From contig NZ_WTYD01000001.1 in the NCBI RefSeq assembly GCF_009827295.1, positions 1,426,001 to 1,490,000 of the forward strand: 64,000 nucleotides of DNA, in the 5' to 3' direction. Source of the stretch: Qipengyuania pelagi (lineage in GTDB: Bacteria; Pseudomonadota; Alphaproteobacteria; Sphingomonadales; Sphingomonadaceae). A model generated the notes under the pieces. The model was not told the origin of the DNA. It saw only the letters and a list, made by a program, of their open reading frames with translations, and searched no databases. Shown here one piece after another: positions 1 to 10,166 of the stretch; position 1 is the stretch's first letter; every line of letters begins with the position of its first letter. Both the position numbers and the translations under genes were made by a program.

Positions 1-54
1 GATCCCGACACCACGCCCGCAAGGCCCGAAACGGACAGCACGACCAGGCCATGA
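1..54 (+). CDS. C-terminal end of an unidentified upstream gene (partial)
   Basis: The first 17 codons of the window are open in frame 1 and end in TGA, giving a Pro/Thr/Asp-rich tail (DPDTTPARPETDSTTRP). The stop overlaps the pyrF start in an ATGA arrangement, which is typical of a translationally coupled upstream gene. In related genomes a small LapA-like membrane protein often precedes pyrF, but nothing in these 17 residues proves that. Real coding is inferred only from the overlap. Confidence 0.4.
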   Translation, partial: DPDTTPARPETDSTTRP

Positions 55-728
55 GCAATCCCGTCTATCTCGCGCTCGACCTGCCGCAGCTGGACGCGGC
101 GCGCGATCTGGCGATGAAGGTGCGCGCGCATGTCGGCGGGCTGAAACTGGGCCTAGAATTCTTCTGCGCCCACGGCCATCACGGCGTCCTCGACATCGCC
201 CATGCGGCGAAACTGCCGATCTTCCTCGACCTCAAGCTGCACGATATCCCCAACACCGTCGCCAGCGCGATGCAGGCGATCAACACGCTCGAACCCGCCA
301 TCGTCACCGTCCATGCCAGCGGCGGACGCGCGATGATGGAGGATGCCAAGGCAGCGGCGGGGGAAAACACCCGCGTGGTCGCGGTGACGATGCTGACCAG
401 CCTCGACGAGCGCGATCTCGCGCGCACCGGGATCGAAGGATCGCCGCACGATCACGTGCTGCGCCTCGCCGATCTGGCGCACGATGCCGGACTGGACGGG
501 ATCGTGTGCTCGGGCCAGGAGGTCGGCGCGGTCCACAAGCAATGGAAGGACGGCTTCTTCGTCGTCCCCGGCCTGCGCCCGGCAGGGGCCGCCGCTGGAG
601 ACCAAAAGCGCACAGTCACTCCGCGTTCCGCCCGCGACGACGGAGCGAGCGTACTCGTCATCGGCCGCCCGATCAGCCGCGCCGAAGACCCGCTCGCCGC
701 CGCCCGCGCGATCGAGGCGACGCTCTAG
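51..728 (+). CDS. pyrF: Orotidine 5'-phosphate decarboxylase
   Basis: Converts OMP to UMP, the last step of de novo pyrimidine synthesis, in the cytoplasm. The 225-residue TIM-barrel protein is of normal length. The family signature is visible as DLKLHD at residues 60-65, with K62 as the catalytic lysine between the two aspartates, and the C-terminal phosphate-binding region has the usual GLRPAG and VIGRPI motifs. The ATG overlaps the stop of the preceding frame. It is followed 11 nt later by trpF on the same strand, so the two are probably co-transcribed. The unlinked pyrimidine gene pyrC lies at 54.4 kb. Confidence 0.97.
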   Translation: MSNPVYLALDLPQLDAARDLAMKVRAHVGGLKLGLEFFCAHGHHGVLDIAHAAKLPIFLDLKLHDIPNTVASAMQAINTLEPAIVTVHASGGRAMMEDAKAAAGENTRVVAVTMLTSLDERDLARTGIEGSPHDHVLRLADLAHDAGLDGIVCSGQEVGAVHKQWKDGFFVVPGLRPAGAAAGDQKRTVTPRSARDDGASVLVIGRPISRAEDPLAAARAIEATL

Positions 729-739
729 AAGAGATTAGC

Positions 740-1378
740 ATGACCGATATCAAGATTTGCGGGCTCTCGACGCCCGAGACATTGGACGCCGCCGTGGATG
801 CGGGTGCGACCCATGTGGGCTTCGTCCATTACGAGAAGAGCCCGCGCCACGTATCCCTGGAACAGGCGGCCAAACTGCGCCGCCGCGTGCCCGAATCGGT
901 CAAGCTGGTGCTGGTTCAGGTCGCGATGCAGCCCGAACCGCTCGCCCGCGCCTATGAAGCGATCCGGCCCGACGTGATCCAGTTCCATGGATCGGAAACG
1001 CCCGAATGGATCAGACTGGTGCGCGATACGGTCAAGGTCGAATCCTGGCGCTCGATCGGGCTGCGCTCGGCGGAGACGCTCGATAATGCGAAGAAATTCG
1101 AAGGCGCGGCGGATCGGCTCCTCTTCGATGCGCCTGCAAAGGCCCTGCCTGGCGGCAATGGCGTCAGCTTCCAATGGTCCCTGCTCGACGGGTGGGAGCC
1201 CTTCATGCCCTGGGCGCTGGCGGGCGGGCTGACCCCCGACAATGTCGGCGAAGCGATCGCGCGCACCGGCGCGCCTCTGGTCGATGCTTCCAGCGGGCTG
1301 GAAACGGAGCCGGGCGTCAAGGATATCGAGCGGATCAAGGCCTTCTGCGAGGCGGTGCGCGCGGCGGACGCCGCCTGA
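740..1378 (+). CDS. trpF: Phosphoribosylanthranilate isomerase
   Basis: Third step of tryptophan synthesis from anthranilate: Amadori rearrangement of PRA to CdRP. The 212-residue protein starts MTDIKICGL, and C7 is the expected general base. D130 in the LLFDAPAK segment is the expected general acid, and QFHGSE (81-86) is a family motif. The frame stays open further upstream, but homology begins at this ATG, 11 nt after pyrF. It is followed by trpB and trpA, so the genes form a trpFBA operon as in many alphaproteobacteria. Confidence 0.96.
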   Translation: MTDIKICGLSTPETLDAAVDAGATHVGFVHYEKSPRHVSLEQAAKLRRRVPESVKLVLVQVAMQPEPLARAYEAIRPDVIQFHGSETPEWIRLVRDTVKVESWRSIGLRSAETLDNAKKFEGAADRLLFDAPAKALPGGNGVSFQWSLLDGWEPFMPWALAGGLTPDNVGEAIARTGAPLVDASSGLETEPGVKDIERIKAFCEAVRAADAA

Positions 1379-1445
1379 TTCGGCCTCGCTGCTGACAAGC
1401 AAACCTGTCTCGACTCCGCCCGGCGCGAGCGGCATGGAGAAGGCG

Positions 1446-2663
1446 ATGAACGACACTCCCCCCAATTCCTTCCGCACCCAACCTGACGAACGCGGCCATT
1501 TCGGCGATTACGGCGGGCGCTATGTCGCCGAGACTCTGATGCCGCTCGTTCTCGACCTCGAGCGCGAATATCGTGCGGCCCAGGCCGATCCCGCCTTCGA
1601 CGCGCAGTTTCAGGACCTGCTCGAACATTATGTCGGCCGCCCCAGCCCGCTCTATTTCGCGGAGCGGCTGACCGAAGCGCTCGGCGGCGCGCAGGTCTGG
1701 TTCAAGCGCGACGAGTTGAACCACACCGGCGCGCACAAGATCAACAATTGCATCGGGCAGATCCTGCTCGCGCTGCGCATGGGCAAGACGCGGATCATCG
1801 CGGAAACCGGCGCGGGCCAGCACGGGGTCGCCACCGCCACGGTCTGCGCGCGCTTCGGCCTGCCCTGTACCGTTTTCATGGGCGCGGAGGACGTGCGCCG
1901 CCAGTCGCCCAACGTGTTCCGCATGAAATTGCTGGGCGCCGAAGTCCGCCCGGTGACGAGCGGGCGCGGCACGCTGAAGGATGCGATGAACGAGGCGCTG
2001 CGCGACTGGGTCGCGAATGTGGACGACACGTTCTACATCATCGGCACCGCCGCAGGTCCCCATCCCTATCCCGAGCTTGTCCGCGATTTCCAGAGCGTGA
2101 TCGGCAAGGAAGCGCGCCAGCAGATGCAGGACCGCATCGGCCGCCTGCCCGATCTGCTCGTGGCAGCCATCGGCGGCGGATCGAACGCATTGGGCCTGTT
2201 CCACTCTTTCCTCGACGATGCGGACGTCAAGATGCTCGGCGTCGAGGCTGCGGGGCATGGGCTGGACGGCAACGAACACGCGGCGTCCTTGCTCGGCGGC
2301 TTTCCCGGCGTGCTGCACGGCAACAAGACCTATCTGCTGCAGGACGAGGACGGCCAGATCACCGAAGGCCACTCGATCAGCGCGGGGCTGGACTATCCCG
2401 GCATCGGCCCCGAACACGCCTGGCTGAAGGATTCGGGCCGCGTGGAATATACCGCCGTCACGGACGAGGAGGCGCTGGAAGCGTTCCAGCTGCTCTGCCG
2501 CACCGAAGGCATCATCCCCGCGCTGGAACCGAGCCACGCCATCGCCGCGGTGGCGAAGCGGGCGAAAGAGATGCCGAAGGACGCGGTGATCCTCGCCAAT
2601 CTGTGCGGGCGTGGCGACAAGGATATCTTCACCGTGGCCGAACGGTTGGGAGTGGAGATGTGA
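1446..2663 (+). CDS. trpB: Tryptophan synthase beta chain
   Basis: PLP enzyme that condenses indole with serine to give tryptophan, acting as the alpha2beta2 complex with TrpA encoded next to it. The 405-residue protein has the PLP-lysine motif HTGAHKIN with K98 and the phosphate-clamping GGGSNA loop near residue 245. Start choice: GGAG lies 6 nt before the ATG at 1446; an in-frame ATG at 1434 has no ribosome site. The 3' end overlaps or abuts trpA, which suggests coupled translation of the two subunits. Confidence 0.97.
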   Translation: MNDTPPNSFRTQPDERGHFGDYGGRYVAETLMPLVLDLEREYRAAQADPAFDAQFQDLLEHYVGRPSPLYFAERLTEALGGAQVWFKRDELNHTGAHKINNCIGQILLALRMGKTRIIAETGAGQHGVATATVCARFGLPCTVFMGAEDVRRQSPNVFRMKLLGAEVRPVTSGRGTLKDAMNEALRDWVANVDDTFYIIGTAAGPHPYPELVRDFQSVIGKEARQQMQDRIGRLPDLLVAAIGGGSNALGLFHSFLDDADVKMLGVEAAGHGLDGNEHAASLLGGFPGVLHGNKTYLLQDEDGQITEGHSISAGLDYPGIGPEHAWLKDSGRVEYTAVTDEEALEAFQLLCRTEGIIPALEPSHAIAAVAKRAKEMPKDAVILANLCGRGDKDIFTVAERLGVEM

Positions 2664-2668
2664 GCTCG

Positions 2669-3448
2669 ATGACCCGCCTCTCCTCAGCCTTCACCAAACC
2701 CCACCCCGCCCTCGTCTGCTTCCTGACCGCGGGCGACGGGGACACCGCGGCCAATCTCGACGCGCTGGTCGAGGGCGGCGCGGATGTGATCGAACTCGGC
2801 ATGCCCTTCACCGATCCGATGGCCGATGGCCCCGCGATCCAGAAGGCGAATATCCGCTCGCTCGGCGCGGGCACGACGACGGCGGACGTGCTCGCGATCG
2901 CAACCGCGTTTCGCGCGCGCCATCCCGATGTGCCGCTGGTCCTGATGGGCTATGCCAATCCGATGGTCCGTCGCGGGCCGGAATGGTTCGCCGACGCCGC
3001 GCAAGAGGCGGGCGTCGATGGAGTCATCTGCGTCGATATTCCGCCCGAAGAGGACGACGCGCTCGGCCCGGCCCTGCGCACAAAGGGTATCGCGCCGATC
3101 CGCCTCGCCACGCCGACCACCGACGACAGGCGCCTGACGCAGGTCGTCGCGGGGAGCGAGGGCTTCCTCTATTACGTCGCGGTGGCGGGCATTACGGGCA
3201 TGCAGCAGGCGGCGATCGAATCGATCGAGGCGAACGTCTCACGCATCAAGCAGGCGACCGACATTCCCGTCGCGGTGGGATTTGGTGTGAGGACTCCCGA
3301 ACAAGCCGCTGAGATCGCACGCGTCGCCGATGGCGTGGTGGTCGGATCGGCGCTGGTCGATCTGGTGGCGGAATACGGCATGGATGCACCCGAGCATCTG
3401 CGCGCGCTTACGGCGTCGCTCGCCGAGGCGGTGCATTCGGCGCGCTAG
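2669..3448 (+). CDS. trpA: Tryptophan synthase alpha chain
   Basis: Cleaves indole-3-glycerol phosphate to indole, which is channelled to TrpB. The 259-residue TIM barrel carries the catalytic pair E42 (IELGMPF) and D53 (PMADGP). Start uncertainty: a GTG at 2660 is in frame, overlaps the trpB stop as GTGA and has GGGAG 7 nt upstream, which would add three residues (MSS). I list the ATG at 2669 because homologues begin at MTRL. accD follows 51 nt later. Confidence 0.96.
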   Translation: MTRLSSAFTKPHPALVCFLTAGDGDTAANLDALVEGGADVIELGMPFTDPMADGPAIQKANIRSLGAGTTTADVLAIATAFRARHPDVPLVLMGYANPMVRRGPEWFADAAQEAGVDGVICVDIPPEEDDALGPALRTKGIAPIRLATPTTDDRRLTQVVAGSEGFLYYVAVAGITGMQQAAIESIEANVSRIKQATDIPVAVGFGVRTPEQAAEIARVADGVVVGSALVDLVAEYGMDAPEHLRALTASLAEAVHSAR

Positions 3449-3499
3449 CCTCCGCTTGGGGGCTGTCATGCGCCTGAAATAGGCTTATAGGCCCGGCCC

Positions 3500-4348
3500 A
3501 TGAACTGGTTCAATCGCGTCCGAAACTCGCTGACCTTCCTTCCCAAGAAGGAGACCGACAAGGATCTCTGGGTCAAATGTCCCGGATGTCAGCAAATGGT
3601 CTTCGCGCAGGAATACGAGGACAATCTCTATGTCTGCCCGCGCTGCGACCATCACGGGCGCATCGGCGCGGACGAGCGACTGAAGCAGATCCTCGATCTC
3701 GGCTATGGCGTCCTCTCGCAACCCGACGTGCGCGAAGACCCGCTGAAATTCCGCGATACGAAGAAATACACCGACCGGCTGAAGCAAGCCCGCGCAAAGA
3801 ATCCGCACAAGGATGCGTTCTCGGTCGGCTCGGGCACGATCGACGGGACCCCCGCCGTGGTCGGCGTGCAGGATTTCGGCTTCATGGGTGGGTCGATGGG
3901 CATGGCGGTGGGCACCGCCTTCTGCAAAGGCGCCGAGCGGGCGATCGAGCGCAACTGCGCCTATGTCGTCGTGACGGCGGCGGGCGGCGCTCGGATGCAG
4001 GAGGGGATTCTCAGCCTCATGCAGATGCCCAAGGCGACGGTGATGACGCGCCGCCTGAAGGAAGCGGGCCTGCCCTATATCGTGGTGTTGAGCGATCCGA
4101 CCACGGGCGGCGTTACCGCCAGTTACGCCATGCTGGGCGATATCCACATCGCCGAACCCGGCGCCCTCATCGGGTTTGCGGGCCAGCGCGTGATTCAGGA
4201 CACGATCCGCGAGCAACTGCCTGACGGATTCCAGCGCGCCGAATATCTCCACAAGCATGGCATGGTCGACATGGTGGTCCATCGCAGCGAGTTGAAGGAC
4301 ACGCTGGCGACGGTGCTCGACTATCTCTCGCCGAAGAAGGCGGCCTGA
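3500..4348 (+). CDS. accD: Acetyl-CoA carboxylase carboxyltransferase subunit beta
   Basis: Transfers carboxyl from carboxybiotin to acetyl-CoA, making malonyl-CoA for fatty acid synthesis; works as a heterotetramer with AccA, which is not in this window. The 282-residue protein has the N-terminal zinc ribbon with C27, C30, C46 and C49 (CPGC, CPRC) and the crotonase-fold core with GGARMQEG. The trpA-accD-folC order is a known conserved arrangement in proteobacteria. A small hairpin covers the trpA stop, so accD may also have its own promoter in the 51-nt gap. Confidence 0.97.
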   Translation: MNWFNRVRNSLTFLPKKETDKDLWVKCPGCQQMVFAQEYEDNLYVCPRCDHHGRIGADERLKQILDLGYGVLSQPDVREDPLKFRDTKKYTDRLKQARAKNPHKDAFSVGSGTIDGTPAVVGVQDFGFMGGSMGMAVGTAFCKGAERAIERNCAYVVVTAAGGARMQEGILSLMQMPKATVMTRRLKEAGLPYIVVLSDPTTGGVTASYAMLGDIHIAEPGALIGFAGQRVIQDTIREQLPDGFQRAEYLHKHGMVDMVVHRSELKDTLATVLDYLSPKKAA

Positions 4349-4376
4349 CGGTTTCGCCCTTTTCGGGGAGGCAATG

Positions 4377-5687
4377 ATGGATTTCGCCACCTCGTCCAAT
4401 CCCGCCGTCCAGCGCCAGCTCGACCGGCTGGCCGCATTGAGCGTTCCGCAAGGGCGGCTGGGCCTCGGCACGATCCGCGCGCTGCTCGACCGGCTGGGCA
4501 ATCCGCAGCGGCGCCTGCCGCCGGTCTTCCATGTGGCGGGCACGAATGGAAAGGGGAGCACCTGCGCCTTTCTACGCGCGATGCTCGAAGCGGACGGCAA
4601 GCGGGTCCACGCCACCACGAGCCCGCACCTCGTCCGCTATAACGAGCGCATCCGCGTGGCGGGCAGGCTGATCGAGGACGCGCGGCTGGCGGAATTGCTG
4701 GCCGAGGTGCTGGATGCCAGCGAAGGCGGAGATCAAGCGGGCGGAGAGGATCTGGCGCCCAGCTTCTTCGAAGTCACCATCGCCGCCGCCTTCGTCGAGT
4801 TCGCCCGCGTGCCCGCCGATGCGTGTGTGATCGAGGTAGGTCTGGGCGGCAGGTTCGATGCGACCAATGTAATCGAAAGCCCCGCCATCTGCGGCATAGC
4901 GGCGCTGGGGATCGATCACGAACGCTTCCTGCTCGCACCCGAAGAGGGCGTGCCGAGCGAGCCGATCGCCCGCATAGCGTTCGAGAAGGCGGGGATCGTC
5001 AAACCGGGCCGCCCGGTGATCGCCCTGTCCTATCCCGAAGGCGCGTTTCTGGAAGTCGAGCGGGCGGCCTTGGCGGCGCGCGCGCCGCTGGCGGTGAAGG
5101 GCCGCGACTGGGATGCGAGCGCCGAGCTGGCTGGCTTGCATTACCAAGACCGCCAAGGCGAACTGGCCCTGCCGGCCCCCTCTTTGCCCGGCCCGCACCA
5201 GATCGAGAACGCCGGTCTCGCCCTTGCCATGCTGCGGCATCAGGACGTGATCTCGGTCTCGCGCGAGGCGATGGCCGCGGGTATCCGCGCCGCGCGCTGG
5301 CCCGCGCGCCTCCAGCGCCTCGCACCGGGGCCGCTGACCGGCAATCGCGAAGTCTGGCTCGACGGCGGCCACAATCCCAGCGCGGGCGCGATGCTCGGGG
5401 CGCATTTCGCAGGCCAGCGACTGCATCTGATCGTCGGAATGCTCGAAGCCAAGGACCCGAAGGCCCTGACCGGACCGCTTGGCGAAACTCTCGCCAGCCT
5501 CACCGTGGTCCCGGTGCCGGGCCACGATTACCACCCGCCCGAAGCGTTCGGCCCGGACGCGCAATCCGCGCCCGATGTGCCTGCCGCGCTCGCTGCCCTG
5601 CCAGAGGACGGCCTGCCCGTGCTGATCGCAGGCTCGCTCTATCTGGCCGGGACGGTCCTCCAGCTCGCTGGGAAATTGCCCGACTAG
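4377..5687 (+). CDS. folC: Bifunctional folylpolyglutamate / dihydrofolate synthase
   Basis: Adds glutamate to dihydropteroate and extends the polyglutamate tail of folates. The 436-residue Mur-ligase-like protein has the ATP loop GTNGKGS at residues 55-61 and the DGGHNP motif in the C-terminal domain. Two adjacent ATGs occur at 4374 and 4377; GGGGAG is better spaced (6 nt) for the second, so I use 4377. It is the last gene of the forward pyrF-folC run and converges on the AmpG-like gene 16 nt away. Confidence 0.95.
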   Translation: MDFATSSNPAVQRQLDRLAALSVPQGRLGLGTIRALLDRLGNPQRRLPPVFHVAGTNGKGSTCAFLRAMLEADGKRVHATTSPHLVRYNERIRVAGRLIEDARLAELLAEVLDASEGGDQAGGEDLAPSFFEVTIAAAFVEFARVPADACVIEVGLGGRFDATNVIESPAICGIAALGIDHERFLLAPEEGVPSEPIARIAFEKAGIVKPGRPVIALSYPEGAFLEVERAALAARAPLAVKGRDWDASAELAGLHYQDRQGELALPAPSLPGPHQIENAGLALAMLRHQDVISVSREAMAAGIRAARWPARLQRLAPGPLTGNREVWLDGGHNPSAGAMLGAHFAGQRLHLIVGMLEAKDPKALTGPLGETLASLTVVPVPGHDYHPPEAFGPDAQSAPDVPAALAALPEDGLPVLIAGSLYLAGTVLQLAGKLPD

Positions 5688-5703
5688 CTAATCAGGCCGT
5701 CGT

Positions 5704-7503
5704 TCAGGCAGTTTGGGGCGTCTCCGCCGGCTCCGCTGCCAGTTCGCTCGTATCCGGCGCCACCACGCCCGCATCCTTGCCCAGGCGGACCACGCGCACC
5801 CATTCCGCGATGCACAGCACCACCGCGATCACGCCGATCAGCGCGGTGAGGATGAAGACGTAGGTATAGCCGCGCACCTCGATCATCTCACCCAGCGCGC
5901 CGCGCCCCAGCGTGCCGATCAGCAGCGTCAGCGAGGCGAGCAGCGCGAACTGCACGGCGGCGTATTTCTTGGCCACAATGCTCGACAGCCAGGCAATGTA
6001 AGCCGCGCCCGCGATCCCGATGGCGAAATTCTCCCAGAAGATCGTGAAGGAAAGCCGCGCCAGCCCTTCGGAGGGAGGGGCGGAGGTGAAGAACAGGAAG
6101 GACAGGCCGTTCGCCACCGAATTGACCAGCCAGGTGAAGCCGATCGCGTCGCTCGCCGCCTGCATCAGCGCCCCGCCCTCGGCCAGATCGGCGTAGAGTA
6201 GGTTCGTCGCCGCCGCGACGATCGCGCCCAGCGTCAGCATGAACATGCGGCCGAGCAAGGTAATCAGCCACCCGCCCAGCGCCAGCCCGATCAGAATGGC
6301 GAAGATGCCGAGGATCTTGGACGCGAAGGCCACATCCTCGCCGGTATAGCCCAGCTCACCGAGGTAGAACGGATAGGCGAATACCCCCCAGACCGAATCG
6401 GTGATCCGGTAGGTCAGCACCAGCGCCAGCACCAGCACCAGCGACCAGCCCATGCGGCTGACGAATTCGACCAGAGGCAGGACCAGCGCGCGATAGAGAT
6501 GGTCGGTGAAAGTGACGGTCGGAGGCTCGATCGCGGCACCCGCTTCATGCGCGGCGATCACGTTCTTTCCGTCGCGCTTCTGCTTGACGACCCAGGCGGC
6601 GATGAAGGCGGGCAGCACGATGGTCGCCAGCACGATCAAGGGACCGTAGGTGGTCGTGAACAGCGTGACGTCGGGCCGCAATTCGGGCGTCGAGGTCATG
6701 CTGCGGACCATGAAGACAACCACGGTAATGATCGCCCAGCCCCACAAGATGCCGACCGCCAGCAAAGCGCGGTTGCGGATTTTCGGCGTGACTTCGCCCA
6801 CCTCGTAGAGTTCGGCGACTTCAGCATCGCTGGCGGCGGCGGTCGCGGCGGTATCGTCCGACACGCGGGCATCGGGCGCAAACAGGCCTGCGATGCCGAT
6901 AGCCAGCATGACGAAGCCGAACATGACATAGACCCAAGGCCAGCCGTTCTTTTCGGCAAGGATGAGCCCAATCGCGCCGCCGACGAGGCTGGCGAGGCGG
7001 AAGCCCATCTGCGTGATCGTGGAGAGGATATCGAGCGTCGCGACCTCGTCCGCCACGTCGATACGCCAGGCATTGATGCCGATGTCCTGCGTCGCGCTGG
7101 CGAAGGCGCCGATCGCGGCGAGCAGGCTGAACCAGCCGAGCGAGGTCGCGGGGTTGAGCGTGCTCATGACGACCAGCGCGATGCCGACGATCAATTGCAT
7201 CGGCGCGATCCACTGTTTGCGCTTGCCGAGCCTGCGCACGCCGGGAATGTCGACCCGGTCGAGCAGCGGCGACCACAGGAACTGGAAGGCATAGGCGAGG
7301 CCGACCAGGCTGAAGACGCCCATCGTCTCGAGATCGACATCGGCCTCTGACAGCCAGGCGTACAGCGTGCCGAGGAACAGCGCCGGCGGCAGGCCCTGCG
7401 CGAAGCCGAACAGCAGCATGAACCCGGTCTTGCGATTGCTCAGCGCGAGTCCGAGCACCTTCCAGGCGCTACGCTTCGTCTGTCCTGCAACCGCTTGCGC
7501 CAT
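5704..7503 (-). CDS. AmpG-like MFS permease (muropeptide transporter family)
   Basis: A 599-residue inner-membrane protein with about 12-14 hydrophobic segments. The N-terminal region (GFAQGLPPALFLGTLYAWL, then SLVGLAYAFQFLWSPLLDR) matches the AmpG signature for import of anhydro-muropeptides in cell-wall recycling. It is about 100 residues longer than E. coli AmpG, with an extra soluble stretch in the middle that carries acidic and Ala-rich sequence. The ATG at 7503 fits the conserved N-terminus; the frame is open further upstream but would run into the divergent gene. Substrate is inferred from family only. The 73-nt gap to the Rieske gene must hold two divergent promoters. Confidence 0.82.
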   Translation of the reverse strand: MAQAVAGQTKRSAWKVLGLALSNRKTGFMLLFGFAQGLPPALFLGTLYAWLSEADVDLETMGVFSLVGLAYAFQFLWSPLLDRVDIPGVRRLGKRKQWIAPMQLIVGIALVVMSTLNPATSLGWFSLLAAIGAFASATQDIGINAWRIDVADEVATLDILSTITQMGFRLASLVGGAIGLILAEKNGWPWVYVMFGFVMLAIGIAGLFAPDARVSDDTAATAAASDAEVAELYEVGEVTPKIRNRALLAVGILWGWAIITVVVFMVRSMTSTPELRPDVTLFTTTYGPLIVLATIVLPAFIAAWVVKQKRDGKNVIAAHEAGAAIEPPTVTFTDHLYRALVLPLVEFVSRMGWSLVLVLALVLTYRITDSVWGVFAYPFYLGELGYTGEDVAFASKILGIFAILIGLALGGWLITLLGRMFMLTLGAIVAAATNLLYADLAEGGALMQAASDAIGFTWLVNSVANGLSFLFFTSAPPSEGLARLSFTIFWENFAIGIAGAAYIAWLSSIVAKKYAAVQFALLASLTLLIGTLGRGALGEMIEVRGYTYVFILTALIGVIAVVLCIAEWVRVVRLGKDAGVVAPDTSELAAEPAETPQTA

Positions 7504-7576
7504 TCCCCGTACGTCCTTCCAACTTCGTAAAATTTTTGCGACACTAGCAGCGTCCGGAGCGAAAGGAACCTGAACG

Positions 7577-8755
7577 ATGGCGCTTACCGACACTATCGCC
7601 GATGGACGCCCCACCGCTGGCCAGCTCGCGCTCGCCCGGACGATCGCCGATGGCGGCGCGCCGGGCGCCAGCGGCGTCCAGTCGGTTCCGGCATCGGTCT
7701 ATACCGATCCAGCCCATTTCGCCCGCGAACGCGCCGCGCTTTACGATCGGATGCCGCAGATCCTGTGCCCCAGCGCCCTCCTGCCCGATCCCGGCATGGC
7801 GGTGCCCCACGATGCGACCGGACGCCCGCTCCTGATCACGCGCGACGCGCAAGGGATGGCCCACGTCTTCCTCAATGTCTGCCGCCATCGCGGCACGCGG
7901 CTGGTCGAGGGCGAAGCGGTCCAGTGCGCGAAGAAGCTGGTCTGCCCCTATCACGCCTGGACCTATTCGGTTGATGGGCGCCTGCTCGCCCTGCCCCGCC
8001 CTGACAGCTTCCCCGGCCTCGACAAGGCCGCGCACGGCCTCATCGAACTGCCCAGCCACGAAAGCGGTGGCCTGATCTGGTTCGCGCCGCGCGGGGATGC
8101 GGACTTCACCCATGCCGAGGCGATCGGCGCGGACATGGAGGCGTTCGGCGCCGCCAGCCATTTCCTGTTCCGGCGCAAGACCCATCGGGTCGAGGCCAAC
8201 TGGAAGCTCGTCATGGACGCCTTCCTCGAAAGCTATCACGTCACCCGCCTCCACGCGAAGACGATCGGCCCGTTCTTCAAGGATGGCGTGACCTCGGGCG
8301 ATATGCTCGGCCCCCACGCCCGCTCGGCGGTCGGGCGGCTGGAGGAGATGGATGCGATCGACCTCACCGACATGGCGGCGCTGCGCCGGGTCGTCACCTT
8401 CGCCTATCAGCTCGTGCCCGGTGCGCTGATCATTCCCAGCCCCGATTACATCAATGTGATGGTGATGATGCCCCAAGCGCACGATTTGACGCTGGTCGAG
8501 GATTTCATGGTCATCCCCGAGGAACCCGCACCCGGCGAGGCAGGCGACAAGGCCCGCGCCCATTGGGAGCGGAGCTGGAACCTGCTCGACGGCGGCGTCT
8601 TCGCGAGCGAGGATTTCCGCGCGGCGGAACTCGGCCAGCAGGGGCTGGAAAGCGGCGCGGTGGACGACATCATGCTCGGCACGCTCGAAGGCGGCATCCG
8701 GCGCTATCACGAGACCATCGCGGCACTTCTCGACAGCGCGGATCGCCAGCCCTAA
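7577..8755 (+). CDS. Rieske [2Fe-2S] aromatic-ring-hydroxylating oxygenase, alpha subunit
   Basis: A 392-residue oxygenase component. The Rieske cluster ligands are C102 and H104 (CRHRG) and C123 and H126 (CPYHAW). The mononuclear iron site in the catalytic domain is represented by H221 and H226 in ESYHVTRLH. No ferredoxin, reductase or beta subunit gene is adjacent, so electrons must come from elsewhere. Substrate cannot be told from the sequence; related single-component-type alpha subunits demethylate or hydroxylate aromatic or quaternary-ammonium compounds. It is 10 nt upstream of the pseudouridine synthase gene, possibly co-transcribed. Confidence 0.88.
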   Translation: MALTDTIADGRPTAGQLALARTIADGGAPGASGVQSVPASVYTDPAHFARERAALYDRMPQILCPSALLPDPGMAVPHDATGRPLLITRDAQGMAHVFLNVCRHRGTRLVEGEAVQCAKKLVCPYHAWTYSVDGRLLALPRPDSFPGLDKAAHGLIELPSHESGGLIWFAPRGDADFTHAEAIGADMEAFGAASHFLFRRKTHRVEANWKLVMDAFLESYHVTRLHAKTIGPFFKDGVTSGDMLGPHARSAVGRLEEMDAIDLTDMAALRRVVTFAYQLVPGALIIPSPDYINVMVMMPQAHDLTLVEDFMVIPEEPAPGEAGDKARAHWERSWNLLDGGVFASEDFRAAELGQQGLESGAVDDIMLGTLEGGIRRYHETIAALLDSADRQP

Positions 8756-8765
8756 AGGCGGCGCC

Positions 8766-9521
8766 ATGCCTGCCCTGCCAGAAACCGGAGACCGGATCGC
8801 CAAATTGCTCGCCCGCGCGGGTGTCGCCAGTCGGCGCGAGGTCGAACGGATGATCGCGGACGGGCGCGTCGCGGTGGACGGCAAGGTGCTGGATACGCCT
8901 GCGATCAAGCTGGAAAGCCTCAAGGGCGTGACCGTCGATGGCAATGCCGTCGCCGCGCCCGAAGCGCCGCGCCTGTTCGCCTTCCACAAGCCCTCCGGCC
9001 TCATCACCGCCGAGCGTGATCCGGCAGGAAGGCCAACAATCTATACCGCGCTGCGCAATGCGCTGCCGAAGAACACGCCGCGCCTGATGCCGGTTGGGAG
9101 GCTGGATTTCACCACCGAGGGCCTGCTGCTCCTCACCAATGACGGCGAATTGAAGCGGGCGATGGAGCTTCCGGCATCCGGCGTCCCGCGCACCTATCGC
9201 GCGCGCGCTTTCGGAGATGTCTCGCAGGCGCAGCTTGACGACCTGATGGAAGGCGTGACGATCGATGGCGTGCGCTACGGCAGTATCGAAGCCGATCTCG
9301 AACGCGGCAGCGGGCGCAATCGCTGGATCGAGATGACGCTGACCGAAGGCAAGAACCGCGAAGTCCGCCGCGTGCTCGAACATCTCGGGCTGAAGGTGAA
9401 CCGCCTTTTGCGCACTGCCTATGGCCCGTTCGAACTCGCCGACCTGCCGCGCGGGCAGGCGGTCGAAATCCGCCAGTCGGATGTCGAACGCTTCCGCAAA
9501 TCGCTGAAGCGGGGCCGCTGA
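8766..9521 (+). CDS. rRNA pseudouridine synthase, RsuA/RluB family
   Basis: A 251-residue enzyme with an N-terminal S4 RNA-binding domain (about residues 8-60) and a catalytic domain with GRLDFTTEGLLLLTNDG, where D114 is the nucleophile. The C-terminal KNREVRRV motif is standard. It most resembles RluB, which makes pseudouridine 2605 of 23S rRNA, but the RluB/RluE/RluF choice is inference. The stop overlaps the rsmD start by one base (TGATG), so the two rRNA-modification genes are coupled. Confidence 0.92.
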   Translation: MPALPETGDRIAKLLARAGVASRREVERMIADGRVAVDGKVLDTPAIKLESLKGVTVDGNAVAAPEAPRLFAFHKPSGLITAERDPAGRPTIYTALRNALPKNTPRLMPVGRLDFTTEGLLLLTNDGELKRAMELPASGVPRTYRARAFGDVSQAQLDDLMEGVTIDGVRYGSIEADLERGSGRNRWIEMTLTEGKNREVRRVLEHLGLKVNRLLRTAYGPFELADLPRGQAVEIRQSDVERFRKSLKRGR

Positions 9522-10066
9522 TGCGCATCATTGCGGGCGAATGGCGCGGGCGGAAATTGACCGCGCCCAAGGGCGATGCGACACGCCCTACCGCCGATCG
9601 AACGCGCGAAACGCTGTTCAGTATGCTCGCCAGCCGGTTGGGATCGTTCGAGGATCTGGCGGTCGCCGATCTGTTTGCCGGTTCTGGCGCTCTCGGCCTC
9701 GAAGCCCTCTCACGTGGGGCGGGCCATTGCCTGTTCGTGGAGAATGAGGGCGCGGCTCTCGATACCATTCGCGCCAATATCGGCAGCCTGAAGGCACGCG
9801 ATCGGGCGACGGTGCAGGCAGGATCGGTGATGAGCCTCGGCCCTGCCAAGCAACCGCACGATCTGATCCTGCTCGACCCGCCCTACGGGACCGGAGCGGG
9901 CCAGGTCGCGCTCGACCGAATGCTGAGACTGGGCTGGATCGGGGAAGCGACCTGGATCGCACTGGAAACGGCGAAGGACGAGGATGTCGCGGTCAAGCTG
10001 CTCGCGATCGATGCCGAACGCAAAGTCGGCAAGGCGAAGCTGACCTTGTTGCGCCTCGCAAGCTAA
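9521..10066 (+). CDS. rsmD: 16S rRNA (guanine966-N2)-methyltransferase
   Basis: Methylates G966 of 16S rRNA during 30S assembly using S-adenosylmethionine. The 181-residue protein starts MRIIAGEWRGRKL, a typical RsmD start, has the AdoMet-binding loop ADLFAGSGALGLEA (from residue 49) and the catalytic DPPY at 119-122. Start codon overlaps the pseudouridine synthase stop. A strong hairpin at 10083-10115 lies just downstream. Confidence 0.94.
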   Translation: MRIIAGEWRGRKLTAPKGDATRPTADRTRETLFSMLASRLGSFEDLAVADLFAGSGALGLEALSRGAGHCLFVENEGAALDTIRANIGSLKARDRATVQAGSVMSLGPAKQPHDLILLDPPYGTGAGQVALDRMLRLGWIGEATWIALETAKDEDVAVKLLAIDAERKVGKAKLTLLRLAS

Positions 10067-10082
10067 AACCTTCTCGGGCACG

Positions 10083-10115
10083 AAAAAGGGCGGAGCCGCC
10101 ATGGCAGCTCCGCCC
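10083..10115 (-). terminator. Intrinsic terminator between rsmD and a secreted-protein gene
   Basis: A perfect 9-bp stem (GGGCGGAGC / GCTCCGCCC) with a 10-nt loop. On the minus strand it is followed by five T residues, so it ends transcripts of the gene at 10167-10688. The hairpin may also halt rsmD transcripts but lacks a T run on the plus strand. Confidence 0.85.
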
Positions 10116-10166
10116 CCTTCCAAGCTCCGCGATCGCGCCAGGCGCGGTTCGCGGGTGGCAGCTGGT

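Noticed and set aside
3447..3464. Hairpin AGCCTCC-GCTT-GGGGGCT over the trpA stop codon.
   Set aside because: Only 7 bp with one wobble and no T run. A role in trpA-accD transcript processing cannot be argued from sequence alone.
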